Source: Microscillaceae bacterium (GTDB lineage: Bacteria; Bacteroidota; Bacteroidia; Cytophagales; Microscillaceae). Taken from it: a DNA stretch of 37,684 bases. Positions 17,215 through 25,870 of this stretch are shown here, piece after piece. Position 1 is the first letter of the stretch, and every line of letters starts with the position of its first letter. The translations under genes and the position numbers were made by a program. The stretch covers positions 1-37,684 of the forward strand of contig JAAUUB010000015.1 of NCBI GenBank assembly GCA_012031215.1. Direction: 5' to 3'. The notes beneath the pieces are model-generated. The model saw nothing but the letters and a program-made list of their open reading frames with translations. It did no database searches and had not been told where the DNA came from.

Positions 17215-17695
17215 ATGCACAAAAACAGCACAACTCATCCGGGATTTTTATACCCATTTTCATCAGAGAGATTACCAAAAAATGCGGGCGGCTTATGCCG
17301 AGCAGGCCGTTTTTTTTGATGCCTTGTTTACCCTGGAAGGCATTGAGGAAGTAGGGGCTATGTGGCAAATGCTGTGTCAGGCGGCAGGGCCTGATTTTCG
17401 CGTGGTTTGCACCCGGGCCGAGGCCGATGAGCACCGGGGCCAGGCCGAATGGGAAGCCTTTTATACATTTTCGCAAACGGGCCGCAAGGTACACAACCGC
17501 ATTCAGGCAAATTTTGAATTTGAAAATGGCAAAATCAAGTTTCACGAAGATACTTTCCGCTTTTGGCGCTGGGCGACGCAAGCCTTTGGGCCTCTGGGCT
17601 GGCTTTTGGGGGGCACCTCCTTTTTCAAAAACAAGGTGCGGGAAAAAGTGAATGCTCGTTTAGAAAAATTTATCCAACAAAACCAGGAAAAATAA
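17215..17695 (+). CDS. NTF2-like (SnoaL-type) protein, probable early frameshift
   Basis: The conserved part is in one frame: AQLIRDFYTHFHQRDYQKM, YAEQAVFFDALFTLEGIEEVGAMWQML, AEWEAFYTFSQTGRKVHNRIQANFE-type strands and KIKFHEDTFRFWRWATQAFG. This is the cone-shaped NTF2-like fold used by limonene-epoxide-hydrolase/SnoaL relatives and many ligand-binding proteins. The only sensible ATG (17215-17217) is out of frame by one base. Removing one A from the A5 run at 17221-17225 gives MHKTAQLIRDFYTHF, a good start. A TTG upstream at 17147 stays in frame but would add sequence with no family resemblance. The C-terminal helix is Lys-rich. Exact function unknown. Confidence 0.7.
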
Positions 17696-17970
17696 ATCGC
17701 TTTTTCTGAATAAGCCCGATGGATTTGCCCCTGCCCGCAAAGGGTTATGCACCAGTGCAATCAAAAGGTTCCGTAATTTTGCTCAACCCGGCCAATGCTG
17801 TTATTGCTTTGAAAAAAGTTGAATATCTTGGCTTTTTCCGAAAAAATTATCGGGATAAATGCCGAAAGAACCGTGCCGGGTGGATTTCAAAGCAAATGCG
17901 CAAATCAGTCCTCCTTCGGCTCATTCGTTTTTAATTTAATAAATGGTTGTATCTTTTTTTAAACACAAGT

Positions 17971-18459
17971 ATGGAAATTCAAGCCACGCCCGAACAAAGG
18001 GAAAAAGACAAACTTTTTCTGCAAGAAGGAGTAGCCCAGGCTTTGGCCAAGATTGAAGCCAGCACAAAGCCCCAATGGGGCACCTTTGAGGCCCAGGAGA
18101 TGCTAGAACACCTGGCCGATGCCACGCGCAAGTCGATACTCAAAACCTGGGACCCCGCCCGGGAGGCAAAACCAGAACAGACGAAGTTTAAAGCTTTTTT
18201 TTACAGCGAAAAGCCTTTTATGCGCGATTTGCCCAATCCTTTGTTCAAAGAAGGCAAGCCTCCTTTGCAAAACGCTGACCTGGAAGCGGCCAAGCAGGAT
18301 TTGCAAAATGCCATTAACGAGCTCATTATCCAGTGTGAGAGCCACCCCGAAGTAGAATATTTTCATATCTATGCCGGTAATATGAGCTATACGGACCTGC
18401 TTCGCTTTCACGTCAAACATTTCACCCATCATCTCACGCAGTTTGGGGCATTGGCTTAG
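17971..18459 (+). CDS. DinB-like / DUF1569-type protein
   Basis: A 162-residue helical protein. The N-terminus has WGTFEAQEMLEHLADATRKSIL, where Glu/His residues match the first metal-site helix of the DinB/YfiT-like four-helix fold. The C-terminus has SYTDLLRFHVKHFTHHLTQFG, the usual paired-His helix ending in HHLxQF. The central PNPLFKEGKPPLQNADLEAAKQ region is a loop-helix insert. DinB-like proteins are metal-dependent thiol transferases or of unknown function; DUF1569 members are often found near phenylacetate or CoA-ester genes. The ATG at 17971 is preferred over the TTG at 17947. A terminator hairpin follows at 18521. Confidence 0.72.
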   Translation: MEIQATPEQREKDKLFLQEGVAQALAKIEASTKPQWGTFEAQEMLEHLADATRKSILKTWDPAREAKPEQTKFKAFFYSEKPFMRDLPNPLFKEGKPPLQNADLEAAKQDLQNAINELIIQCESHPEVEYFHIYAGNMSYTDLLRFHVKHFTHHLTQFGALA

Positions 18460-18520
18460 AGAAATGAAATTAAAAGCAAAAATTCCAACAATACTTTGCC
18501 TGACCAAAGCAAAATTTATA

Positions 18521-18551
18521 AAAACAGCCTTCATTACATGGGGCTGTTTTT
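18521..18551 (+). terminator. Rho-independent terminator
   Basis: AAAACAGCC (18521-18529) pairs with GGCTGTTTT (18542-18550), with a 12-base loop and a T run at the end. It lies about 60 bases after the stop of the DinB-like gene. Confidence 0.75.
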
Positions 18552-18785
18552 CTTAAAAGCTCCTTTTGAATCAAGACTTCGGCGACACAAGCGAGTAAGC
18601 ACACTCAGCCCGTTTCTACTTTTCTGCTGTTGAAATACCTCCGCCCTCATTTTTCAAAAAAAACGAACCCTTTCTTTTGCAAATGCGCTGCTTTCTTTGC
18701 CCAGAAAATAATACCTGAATTTACAAAAGCTCATTATTAGCTCCTATTTTTAGGCTTTGGTAATGCCTATAAATTTCATAAATCT
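18552..18785. other. intergenic region upstream of the DUF819 gene
   Basis: About 230 bases follow the terminator before the GTG start at 18786. It is AT-rich with poly-pyrimidine stretches and shows no coding potential or tRNA-like fold. It must hold the promoter of the DUF819 gene, but no clear TTG/TAnnTTTG pair at good spacing was identified. Confidence 0.4.
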
Positions 18786-20042
18786 GTGGAAGCAATTATA
18801 CAAAACCAAGCCGTGGTGCTGGGCATCTTAATGGCAATTCTCGCTTTGGTGTTTTGGTCAATGGAACTCAAGGCTCCTTTTTGGCAAAAGTTTTATCAAT
18901 ACGTACCAGCCCTACTGCTTTGCTATTTTTTACCCTCTCTGCTCAATATCACCTGGCTAAAAGGGAGTGCGGGGGCATTTCGGCTGGTTGATGGTGAAAA
19001 CTCGCCTCTGTATGAGGTAGCTTCCCGTTATCTGCTCCCGGCCAGTCTCATTTTATTGACCCTCAACATTGATTTTCCGGCCTTGCGGCGCTTGGGGCCA
19101 AAGGCATTGGTGATGTTTCTGACAGGCACATTGGGCATTATATTGGGCGGGCCGATTGCTTTTTTGATAGTGGCTTGGCTTTCGCCCGAAACCGTAGCGG
19201 GAGAGGTTTGGCGAGGACTCACCACCATTGCAGGCAGTTGGATTGGAGGCGGGGCTAATCAGGCCGCTATGAAGGAAGTATTTGCGGTAAACGAAGCCGT
19301 TTTTTCGGCCATGATCGCCATCGATGTCATCACGGCCAATATCTGGATGGCCGTTTTACTTTATGGGGCCGGCATTTCGCAAAGCATAGACCAGTGGTTA
19401 AAAGCAGATAACCAGGCGGTGGAAGAGGTAAAGCAAAAAGTGGCGGCCTTTGAAGCCCGCACAGCCCGGATTCCCCAATTGTCAGATTGGATGCAGATAG
19501 CCGGGCTGGCCTTTGGAGGCGTAGCCCTTGCGCACGCTCTTGCGGACATGATTGCGCCTTACCTGGCCACCCAGGCCCCCTACCTGGAAGCCTTCAGCCT
19601 TACCTCAGGATTTTTCTGGATTGTCGTGTTGGCAACCACATTTGGCTTGCTGCTCTCCCTCAGTCCGGCCCGCCAACTGGAAGGCGCGGGGGCTTCCAAG
19701 ATGGGCAGTCTTTTGTTGTATATCCTGATTGCTACGATTGGCCTGAAAATGGACATCAGCGCCATTTTAGACAAACCCATGCTTTTTGTGCTTGGTTTAA
19801 TCTGGATGCTGGTACACGCAGTTTTGTTGCTGGGGGTGGCCTGGCTTATCAAAGCTCCTTTTTTCTTTGTGGCCGTGGGGAGCCAAGCCAATGTTGGGGG
19901 AGCTGCATCAGCGCCAATAGTAGCCTCGGCTTTTCATCCGGCACTGGCCCCTGTGGGGGTGCTCTTGGCGGTTTTGGGCTATGCTTTGGGTACGTATGGG
20001 GCCTGGCTTTGTGGAATTCTTCTGAGGATATTGGCTGTTTAA
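18786..20042 (+). CDS. DUF819 family integral membrane protein
   Basis: A 418-residue protein with about ten transmembrane helices. The DUF819 (YjcL-like) landmarks are LFxxxRLLPASLILLTLNIDFPALRRLGPKAL-like sequence (residues about 85-110), TTIAGSWIGGGANQAAMKEVF (about 145-165), MIAIDVITANIWMAVLLYGAG, and a second half with IGLKMDISAIL and FVAVGSQANVGGAASAPIVA. The two inverted halves with Gly-rich SWxGGGANQ and SQANVGGAAS loops resemble the bile-acid/sodium symporter-like fold, so a transporter role is plausible; the substrate is unknown. The start is GTG at 18786 because family members begin with a similar IIQNQAVVLGILM segment and no nearer ATG fits. A terminator follows. Confidence 0.88.
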   Translation: MEAIIQNQAVVLGILMAILALVFWSMELKAPFWQKFYQYVPALLLCYFLPSLLNITWLKGSAGAFRLVDGENSPLYEVASRYLLPASLILLTLNIDFPALRRLGPKALVMFLTGTLGIILGGPIAFLIVAWLSPETVAGEVWRGLTTIAGSWIGGGANQAAMKEVFAVNEAVFSAMIAIDVITANIWMAVLLYGAGISQSIDQWLKADNQAVEEVKQKVAAFEARTARIPQLSDWMQIAGLAFGGVALAHALADMIAPYLATQAPYLEAFSLTSGFFWIVVLATTFGLLLSLSPARQLEGAGASKMGSLLLYILIATIGLKMDISAILDKPMLFVLGLIWMLVHAVLLLGVAWLIKAPFFFVAVGSQANVGGAASAPIVASAFHPALAPVGVLLAVLGYALGTYGAWLCGILLRILAV

Positions 20043-20082
20043 CCAAGGTTTTGAAAGAACAAAAAATTAGCTTGTTAAAATT

Positions 20083-20109
20083 GGCTAAAATTTGAGTTTT
20101 TAGCCTTTT
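20083..20109 (+). terminator. Rho-independent terminator
   Basis: GGCTAAAA (20083-20090) pairs with TTTTAGCC (20098-20105), with a 7-base loop and TTTT following. It lies 40 bases after the DUF819 stop codon. Confidence 0.7.
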
Positions 20110-20153
20110 CAACCCTTATATTAAAGGCCCCCTATAATTATAGTACACAAGCA

Positions 20154-21072
20154 ATGATAAAAGAAGCCCCCCATTTCCTCGTTAAGCCCACTGAACTCGA
20201 ACTGGAAGGCAAGGTTTTTAGATTTGTCTGCCTGGCCATTAACCTATTTGTAGTGTCTGTATTATTGAACGATTTGCTACTGGGTAGTCTGCAAATTACC
20301 CTCTGGCTTGATTCCATTTCACTGATTCTACTGAGTACATTCAATTATCTGGCTTGGTTTTTCCCCTATCGCCGAAGGATTGTATTGACTTATTTTTTCC
20401 TATTGTTGCTCATCAGTACCCTCTCCTGGTTTATCCTCGGGGGTATGCGTGGCCCCAGTGGTTTCAATTTTTTGGCCTTATCGGCTGTGTCGATTGTCGC
20501 AATCAAAAAGCCACATTTATATTATTTTTCGGCTTTTTTCTATATAATTATTCTGTGTTTGACATTCATTGAGGTCTGGCATCCAGACTGGGTTAATCAT
20601 GAACTTGACCCAAGCACAGAATTCTCTCTTCCCATTAGTTTTGTATTGGTGTCTTTCTCCTTAATGTTGATTGTCATTTATCTCAAAAATCAATATGATG
20701 GGGAAAGAGCATTGATTTTATCACAAAACAAATTACTGGCGGACAATAACCAATTGATTGCCGCCCAAAACGAAGAACTCAACAACAACAGGAGGAAATT
20801 GAAAAATCAACCTGATACTGGAAGAAAAGGTGAGAAGCCGCACCTCTGCCCTGGAACTCAAAAACCGGCAATTGGCCGAATTTGCCTTTCTCAATGCCCA
20901 TAAGCTCCGGGGGCCACTGACCCGCATGGTAGGCCTGATGAATGTGCTCAATTTGGGCAACTCTCTGAATCAAGAACAAAAGCACTATCTCCAGTTGATG
21001 CGCCTCTCTTCGGAGGAACTGGACGAAATCATCAAAGTCATCAACCAGAAACTTGAAGAGGAGGTAGAATAA
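20154..21072 (+). CDS. membrane histidine-kinase-like protein lacking an ATPase domain, frameshifted
   Basis: The N-terminal half has about six transmembrane helices (for example FVCLAINLFVVSVLLNDLLL, IVLTYFFLLLLISTLSWFIL, LVSFSLMLIVIYL), then a coiled coil (LLADNNQLIAAQNEELNNN). The C-terminal part, in another frame, is a dimerisation/phosphotransfer helix pair: LELKNRQLAEFAFLNAHKLR with the predicted phospho-His, GPLTRMVGLMNVL and SSEELDEIIKVINQKLEE. The gene ends there, with no N/G1/G2 ATP-binding boxes. Two missing bases separate the halves: one near 20783-20789 (gives NEELNQQQEEIE) and one in the A5 run at 20802-20806 (gives EKINLILEEKVRSRTSALEL). The NAHKLR box is typical of Bacteroidota sensor kinases. 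Without a kinase domain it may be phosphorylated by another kinase or merely dimerise. Confidence 0.75.
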
Positions 21073-21165
21073 GGCAAATATTCAGTCTTTCGTTTTAACA
21101 TTTCGTCTTGCCTAAGGGTTAGATTCTGGTAGATAACAAAATGTCTTTCCTTACCAAGCCAATTT

Positions 21166-21915
21166 ATGAGCGCCAATATTCATTTTCTTGCCGGAATGGA
21201 AAAATGCCGGCAAGAACAATACGCCGAGGCCATTCAAGATTTTACCCAATCCATCTACTTAGCTCCCCAACACCTGGAGAGTTATTTTAACCGGGGGCTG
21301 GCCCGTTTGTCCTTAGGCCTTTATCAGGAGGCTCTCAAAGATTTTGATGATGCGCTGATACTTTCCCCCAAAAATGCCCGGGTATTTGGCGAAAGAGCAG
21401 TTGCCCGCCACCATCTCAAAGACCAAAAAGGTGCCATTGAGGACCTTAACGAAGCCCTGCGCCTTGAGCCAGATAATCCCTATCGCTATGCCAGCCGGGC
21501 CTACATCCGGGCTTTCATCGGCGATACCCAAGGGGCCATAGATGATTACGCGCAAGCCCTTCGCCTTGACCCCGAAGATGCCGTATCGCTCAACAACCTG
21601 GGCCTTTTAGAAGAAAAACTGGGCTACACCACTGAGGCCCGAAAACATTTTGCCCAGGCCGATGCCCTTGCCGATGCAGGCAAGACTTTTGAAAAACCCG
21701 ATTTGGAGGAAATATTGCGCCAACACGAAGCCAAAGAAGCGCTACGCACAGCCAGTAAGCAACACCAAACCCAACCCAAAGGTACAGGCCCAACTACCCC
21801 GGTGATTGGCCACCGTTGGGCCATTATCAAATCGGTATTCACATCCGGCAAAGTTTTCCAGGAGTTTATTAATTTTGTCAAAAATGGTCTCCGAACTCCA
21901 AAAAACAAGTCCTGA
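21166..21915 (+). CDS. TPR-repeat protein
   Basis: A 249-residue protein with about five TPR units in residues 1-160: MEKCRQEQYAEAIQDFTQSI, a YFNRGLARLSLGLYQEALKDF unit, KGAIEDLNEALRLEPDNPYR, GAIDDYAQALRLDPEDAVSL and YTTEARKHFAQADALADAG. No signal peptide is visible, so it is probably cytoplasmic or peripheral. The C-terminal 70 residues are charged and unrelated to TPRs. Its TGA overlaps the ATG of the GldH-like gene by one base (TGATG at 21913-21917), implying one operon and coupled translation. A role as a scaffold for a gliding or envelope complex is an inference from context. Confidence 0.88.
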   Translation: MSANIHFLAGMEKCRQEQYAEAIQDFTQSIYLAPQHLESYFNRGLARLSLGLYQEALKDFDDALILSPKNARVFGERAVARHHLKDQKGAIEDLNEALRLEPDNPYRYASRAYIRAFIGDTQGAIDDYAQALRLDPEDAVSLNNLGLLEEKLGYTTEARKHFAQADALADAGKTFEKPDLEEILRQHEAKEALRTASKQHQTQPKGTGPTTPVIGHRWAIIKSVFTSGKVFQEFINFVKNGLRTPKNKS

Positions 21916-22385
21916 TGCGCGCTTCTCACACTTTCTTATTACTAAGTTTTTTTTGCTCTCTGGCAGCCTGCCGACCCCATTTCTTCGAAAAATATCACAA
22001 AATCCCCGAAGCCCGCTGGGACAAGACCAAGCCACTCGAATACCTGGTGCCGGTGCGGGAGGTTGGCAAGAATTATCGCCTCACTTTATTGCTGAGCCAT
22101 TTTGCCAATATCAAAGTGCCTGAAATCCAGGTATTAGTGCAAATCAAAAACGCCACGGGTGAGCAAATACTGAAACAAACCTACCAAATCCGTCTTAAAA
22201 AATGAAGCCGGAGAACCCCTCGGAGAAGTGGCGGGCGGCTATGCTGACTGGGCCGAGGTTTTGTCCGAATCCCTAGCCCTGCCCCAGGCGGGTGATTATG
22301 ATTTTTCATCTCGCAGAGTACCGACCTCCCCGTGCTGGAAGGGCTAACGCGGGTGGGCCTGCGGGTAGATGTGGCCCAGCCTTGA
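21915..22385 (+). CDS. gldH: GldH-like gliding-motility lipoprotein, frameshifted twice
   Basis: The 5' piece is a lipoprotein (LLSFFCSLAACR, lipobox LAAC) continuing HFFEKYHKIPEARWDKTKPL and YRLTLLLSHFANIKVPEIQV. It stops early at 22203-22205 because of an extra base in the A6 run at 22197-22202; with A5 it continues LKNEAGEPLGEVAGGYADW. A missing base around 22302-22307 breaks it again; repaired, it reads GDYDFSISQSTDLPVLEGL and then TRVGLRVDVAQP before TGA at 22383-22385. The order of W(D/N)K, LG....IWDA-like, Y.FS..Q...(D/E)LPG, and VGLRV is the GldH pattern. GldH is an outer-envelope lipoprotein needed for gliding and linked to type IX secretion in Flavobacterium. A terminator overlaps the repaired stop, supporting that frame. 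Similarity is judged by eye. Confidence 0.65.
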
Positions 22386-22396
22386 TAAGGCTTTTT
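22378..22396 (+). terminator. terminator overlapping the GldH-like stop
   Basis: AGCCTT (22378-22383) pairs with AAGGCT (22387-22392) around a three-base loop, followed by T4. The stem includes part of the repaired TGA stop of the GldH-like gene, consistent with the operon ending there. Confidence 0.55.
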
Positions 22397-22507
22397 CATT
22401 GCTTAGAGATGATATTTGGCAAATTCGCGAAAAAGGCCACAATCCCCTTATAGATTAATAATAGACAGAAAACAATAGTTTTCCCTGGTATTAAGCCCAA
22501 AAACCCC

Positions 22508-23227
22508 ATGGAAAAAAACAAAAACCTTATCTGGTGCTTACTTTGTCTGGGCCTGGCGGCCTGTGGCTCAGGAAAAAAAGACCTCAGCCAAAAGACACTC
22601 GATACGCCCAATGCCCAAAATGCTGTCGAGAAAAGCCGGGCCGAGGGAAATGCCTCCGCCACAAGTCCTACAAGGGGGATATATGCCTACCGCAGCGAAA
22701 AAAGTGTGGAAAAGCTATTTGTAGAATACGATTCGTCGGGTGCAGTACGCCGCCTTCGCTACCAAAGCGGCCAGGATACTTCGCCAGTAAAACTCAAGAT
22801 TCTTAATCCTGGCGATGAAACAATGGCTTTTAAAACTGAGCGCGAGGACAACAAAGAAAAATTAACTTTCAGCTCGGTGGGCCTGCTGGGAGCCAGCCTA
22901 GAGATGGCAGAAGGCGAAAGCCTGCTTTTTTCTCCGGAGATAATATGCCGCGCCCCCGACGGACAGTTGTTCATCACCTCAGGAGGGCCTTATTTCGTGC
23001 CTTTTTTTTATGCAAAAGGAGAAGGCCAGCCTTTTCAGCTTATAACTTTATTAAGTCCCGACACGCCCCCTGTCAGTGAAGGCAATGATTCCGTATTTGA
23101 GGCTACCATATCGGGTCGTCCGGGTAGGTTTAAAATCATCTGCAAGGCCTATGAAGAAAATAATCCTCTCACCCGGATTGTGCTACGAGATGAAAAAGGA
23201 GAAGAAACACGCTTTACGGAAGAGTAA
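22508..23227 (+). CDS. lipoprotein of unknown function
   Basis: A 239-residue protein starting with a lipoprotein signal (NLIWCLLCLGLAACGSG, lipobox LAAC). A low-complexity Lys/Asn/Ser linker follows, then a mostly beta-strand domain: TRGIYAYRSEKSVEKLFVEYD, SVGLLGASLEMAEGESLLF, GQLFITSGGPYFVPFFYAKG and FKIICKAYEENNPLTRIVL. I do not recognise the family. It begins about 120 bases after the GldH-like terminator and converges with dnaG. It may be co-localised with gliding or envelope functions only by chance. Confidence 0.75.
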   Translation: MEKNKNLIWCLLCLGLAACGSGKKDLSQKTLDTPNAQNAVEKSRAEGNASATSPTRGIYAYRSEKSVEKLFVEYDSSGAVRRLRYQSGQDTSPVKLKILNPGDETMAFKTEREDNKEKLTFSSVGLLGASLEMAEGESLLFSPEIICRAPDGQLFITSGGPYFVPFFYAKGEGQPFQLITLLSPDTPPVSEGNDSVFEATISGRPGRFKIICKAYEENNPLTRIVLRDEKGEETRFTEE

Positions 23228-23275
23228 CCAAACTTCCAAGGCTTTAGCCAAAGCCTGGCCTCTCTCTTATGAGCT

Positions 23276-25195
23276 TCAGGAAGTTTTGTAAATGGTATTT
23301 TGAAGGCGGCTGGCTATCTCTTGCTGAACAGCCTTGAGTCGGATGGCTTGTTGGAGGGCCTGGTCTTGGGCTGCTTCGGTAATGGCCTGAATCAGGGCTT
23401 GCTCGTTTTCTTTTTGCATTTTCTGAAGATGATACAACTTCAGCCTTAATACATGCTCAACGGCGCGTGGCAAGAGCAAGTCTTGTTCTTGTGGGGTATG
23501 AACGTGAAATTTTTCGGCCCAATGCTGGCTAATTGGGTAATGCTCAGCCAATAAATCGGCCAGAAAGGCTTTGTGCTTTGGCGGGGCCATTCCCAGAAAA
23601 GATTTAGGCACAATGGTTTGGCCGGCTTTTATGGCCTGGCACAATTGGCCAAACAGTTCTCGGCAGGCCGGGTCTTCAAAGGTAATTTCTTCCAGTTCTT
23701 GCCGGAAAAACTGACCCAGTTTTAGCCCGTTTTCTTCTAAGAGTACATCTGAATAGAGTAAAAAAAGTCGGAGAACAGCTTTTTCTTGGGGATAGGCGGC
23801 GGAAACGGCCTGGACAGCCTCTTCGGTTTCTTGATCGGGCGAGCTGGGCGTTGCCACATCGGGCAGCAAAGGCTTAGGAACAGCCTCCCGGCGCAAAAGC
23901 AGGTTGCCTTCCCGAATGAGCGTGGCTTCATCAATGTCCAAAATACGGCTACAGGCCTGAAAAAAGACCCTTCTTTTGATTTCATCCGGAATGAGGACAA
24001 TGCTTTGCACCACCTCCCGAATAGTTTCCGCCTTTCGCAGAGGGTCGTGGCGGGCTTCTTGTTGGAGCAGGCTTGCCTTATAGGTGATAAAATCCTGGCT
24101 TTCGCGGTGGAGGAATTCCCCAAAAGCGGTGGGGCCAATCTTATGGACATAGCTGTCCGGGTCTTGGCCTTCGGGAAAAAGCACCACGCGCACATCCAGT
24201 CCCTGGGCCAGAATAAGGTCAATGCCGCGTTGGGAAGCTTTCAGGCCGGCCGCATCCCCATCGTAAAGCACCGTAACCTGATGGCAAAAGCGCTTCATGA
24301 GCCGGATTTGCGCTTCGGTGAGGGCTGTGCCTGAGGAGGCGACCACATTCTCGATGCCCGCCTGGTGCAGGGAAATCACGTCGGTATAGCCTTCTACGAG
24401 ATAGCAGTTGTTTTGCTCGCGGATGGCTTTTTTGGCCTGAAAGATGCCATATAAAACCTGGCTTTTGTGATAAACCGGTGTTTCGGGCGAGTTGAGGTAT
24501 TTGGCCTGTTTAGGGTCTTTTTTGAGCAGGCGTGCGCCAAAGGCAATGGGCCGTCCGGCCAGGTTATGAATCGGAAAGATGACCCGGTCCCGAAAACGGT
24601 CAAAAGCCTTGCCCTCTTCTTTGCGGATAATCAAGCCTGCTTTCTCGAGCACCTCGACCGAAAAGCCCTGCGTGCTCGCTGCTTTGAGCAATCCATCCCA
24701 AGCCTCGCTGCTGAAGCCGAGGCCAAATTTTTCAATTACCGGATTCTTGAAACCACGTTCGCGCAGGTATGCCAGCCCGAGGGCCTGCCCCAATTCCGAG
24801 TGAAGGAGAAGCTTTTGAAAATATTGCTGGGCAAAATCGAGGGCCACGAGCAGGCTTTCCTGTTCTTTTTGAGCCGCCCGGTCTTCGTCGCTCAGGCTTA
24901 TTTCAGTTTGTAGCTCGATTTGGTATTTTTTGGCCAGGTATTGCAGTGCCTCTACATACGTACACTGCTCTATTTCCATAACAAAACTGATGGAGTCGCC
25001 CGCCCGGCCACAGCCAAAGCATTTATAAATGCCCCGACTGGGCGAGACCGAAAAAGAAGGGGTCTTTTCCTGATGAAAGGGGCAACAAGCCGTCCAATTG
25101 CTGCCCTTTTTTTTGAGGGCCACAAAATCCTGTACCACTTCCAGTATATCGGACTGCTGTTGAATTCTTTGTACGGTCTCTTCGGCAATGCGCAT
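23276..25195 (-). CDS. dnaG: DNA primase
   Basis: A 639-residue primase that makes RNA primers for replication. The N-terminal CHC2 zinc domain has CPFHQEKTPSFSVSPSRGIYK-type sequence with zinc ligands Cys38, His41, Cys59 and Cys62 (KCFGCG). The catalytic core has FRDRVIFPIHNLAGRPIAFGA and KYLNSPETPVYHKSQVLYG. The Toprim domain has YLVEGYTDVISLHQAG (Glu269) and VTVLYDGDAAGLKAS (Asp313, Asp315). The C-terminal about 200 residues are helical, as expected for the helicase-binding domain. Length is normal and the frame is uninterrupted. A minus-strand hairpin with T8 sits 36-60 bases upstream. Confidence 0.97.
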   Translation of the reverse strand: MRIAEETVQRIQQQSDILEVVQDFVALKKKGSNWTACCPFHQEKTPSFSVSPSRGIYKCFGCGRAGDSISFVMEIEQCTYVEALQYLAKKYQIELQTEISLSDEDRAAQKEQESLLVALDFAQQYFQKLLLHSELGQALGLAYLRERGFKNPVIEKFGLGFSSEAWDGLLKAASTQGFSVEVLEKAGLIIRKEEGKAFDRFRDRVIFPIHNLAGRPIAFGARLLKKDPKQAKYLNSPETPVYHKSQVLYGIFQAKKAIREQNNCYLVEGYTDVISLHQAGIENVVASSGTALTEAQIRLMKRFCHQVTVLYDGDAAGLKASQRGIDLILAQGLDVRVVLFPEGQDPDSYVHKIGPTAFGEFLHRESQDFITYKASLLQQEARHDPLRKAETIREVVQSIVLIPDEIKRRVFFQACSRILDIDEATLIREGNLLLRREAVPKPLLPDVATPSSPDQETEEAVQAVSAAYPQEKAVLRLFLLYSDVLLEENGLKLGQFFRQELEEITFEDPACRELFGQLCQAIKAGQTIVPKSFLGMAPPKHKAFLADLLAEHYPISQHWAEKFHVHTPQEQDLLLPRAVEHVLRLKLYHLQKMQKENEQALIQAITEAAQDQALQQAIRLKAVQQEIASRLQNTIYKTS

Positions 25196-25231
25196 AATTC
25201 TTTAATCAATTCACCAACAATAATCATAACG

Positions 25232-25257
25232 AAAAAAAATACCGCCACTAAGGGCGG
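25232..25257 (-). terminator. minus-strand terminator-like hairpin upstream of dnaG
   Basis: On the minus strand CCGCC (25253-25257) pairs with GGCGG (25242-25246), loop of six, followed by TA and T8 (25232-25239). It would end a transcript coming from the gene-poor gap to the right, before dnaG. No coding gene is seen there. Confidence 0.5.
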
Positions 25258-25376
25258 CGGCATTTTGGTTCACAAGAATTAATTTTGGTGTCAAAAATAT
25301 TTCGGGAGAAACACTCAAATACCTTTTTTGGCATTTAACTTGCTTAAAATATTGTAATTTGGTGTCATTTTTGGTG

Positions 25377-25420
25377 AAACAGGCCATTCGCTCATACGGA
25401 ACGGATGCCTGTTTTCTTTT
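25377..25420 (+). terminator. strong plus-strand terminator without an upstream gene
   Basis: AAACAGGC (25377-25384), a bulged C, then ATTCG pair with CGGAT and GCCTGTTT (to 25414), giving about 13 base pairs with one G-U pair and an 11-base loop. TTTTCTTTTT follows. The structure is as good as any gene-end terminator in the window, yet the 120 bases before it on the plus strand carry no open reading frame. Confidence 0.6.
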
Positions 25421-25617
25421 TGCATACTGGCTGCTAATTTATCAAATAAAATTTTAAAAGCTTGTTTTTTGGACTTTCATTTTAAATTTAATTTAATGGT
25501 GTCTTTTCTCTGACTCAATGAGGACATTCATTCTTTTATTTGAAAGAAAACAATTTACGACTTGGTTAAAAATTATCTGAAAAGCATTCTGTTTGCGCAC
25601 AAAAACCCAAAGTCAAA

Positions 25618-25870
25618 ATGATAACAACTGTGCTTGCCTGTTCAAAGTGTGGGAGCAGCAACCATTTGAGATAAGCCACACGATGGTAGGTAAATAATCC
25701 AAATAAAGCTAAAATTTTAATGGCTTTGAAGTCCACTCACTAGGCCGCCAAACCTAAAGCCGTTCTGGAAATAGATGAGCTATTCATTTATGTATGTCTG
25801 ATTGAAAATCAAGCAAATACGCAGTCGGATAGCGGAAAACAGATAAAACAGACAAAGCGCATGAAGCCCT
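25618..25870 (+). mobile_element. possible decayed IS1-family transposase fragment
   Basis: An ATG at 25618 opens MITTVLACSKCGSSN, a CxxC zinc-ribbon start as in IS1 InsA-type proteins. After a small shift it continues SHTMVGK followed by stop-interrupted sequence that would read K(Q)SK(C)K, close to the GHT..GKQ.Y.CK block of those proteins. From about 25758 another frame reads KAVLEIDELFIYV, like the LEIDEL catalytic start of InsB. The segment between these blocks is much shorter than in an intact IS1, and several stops interrupt it. This is a by-eye match, so the element is only a candidate remnant. No inverted repeats were identified. Confidence 0.4.

Noticed and set aside
17113-17319. 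Open frame beginning MSQEPRAGAKCF ahead of the NTF2-like gene
   Set aside because: It shows no family resemblance; only its internal ATG at 17215 is useful, as the likely start of the NTF2-like gene after removal of one A.
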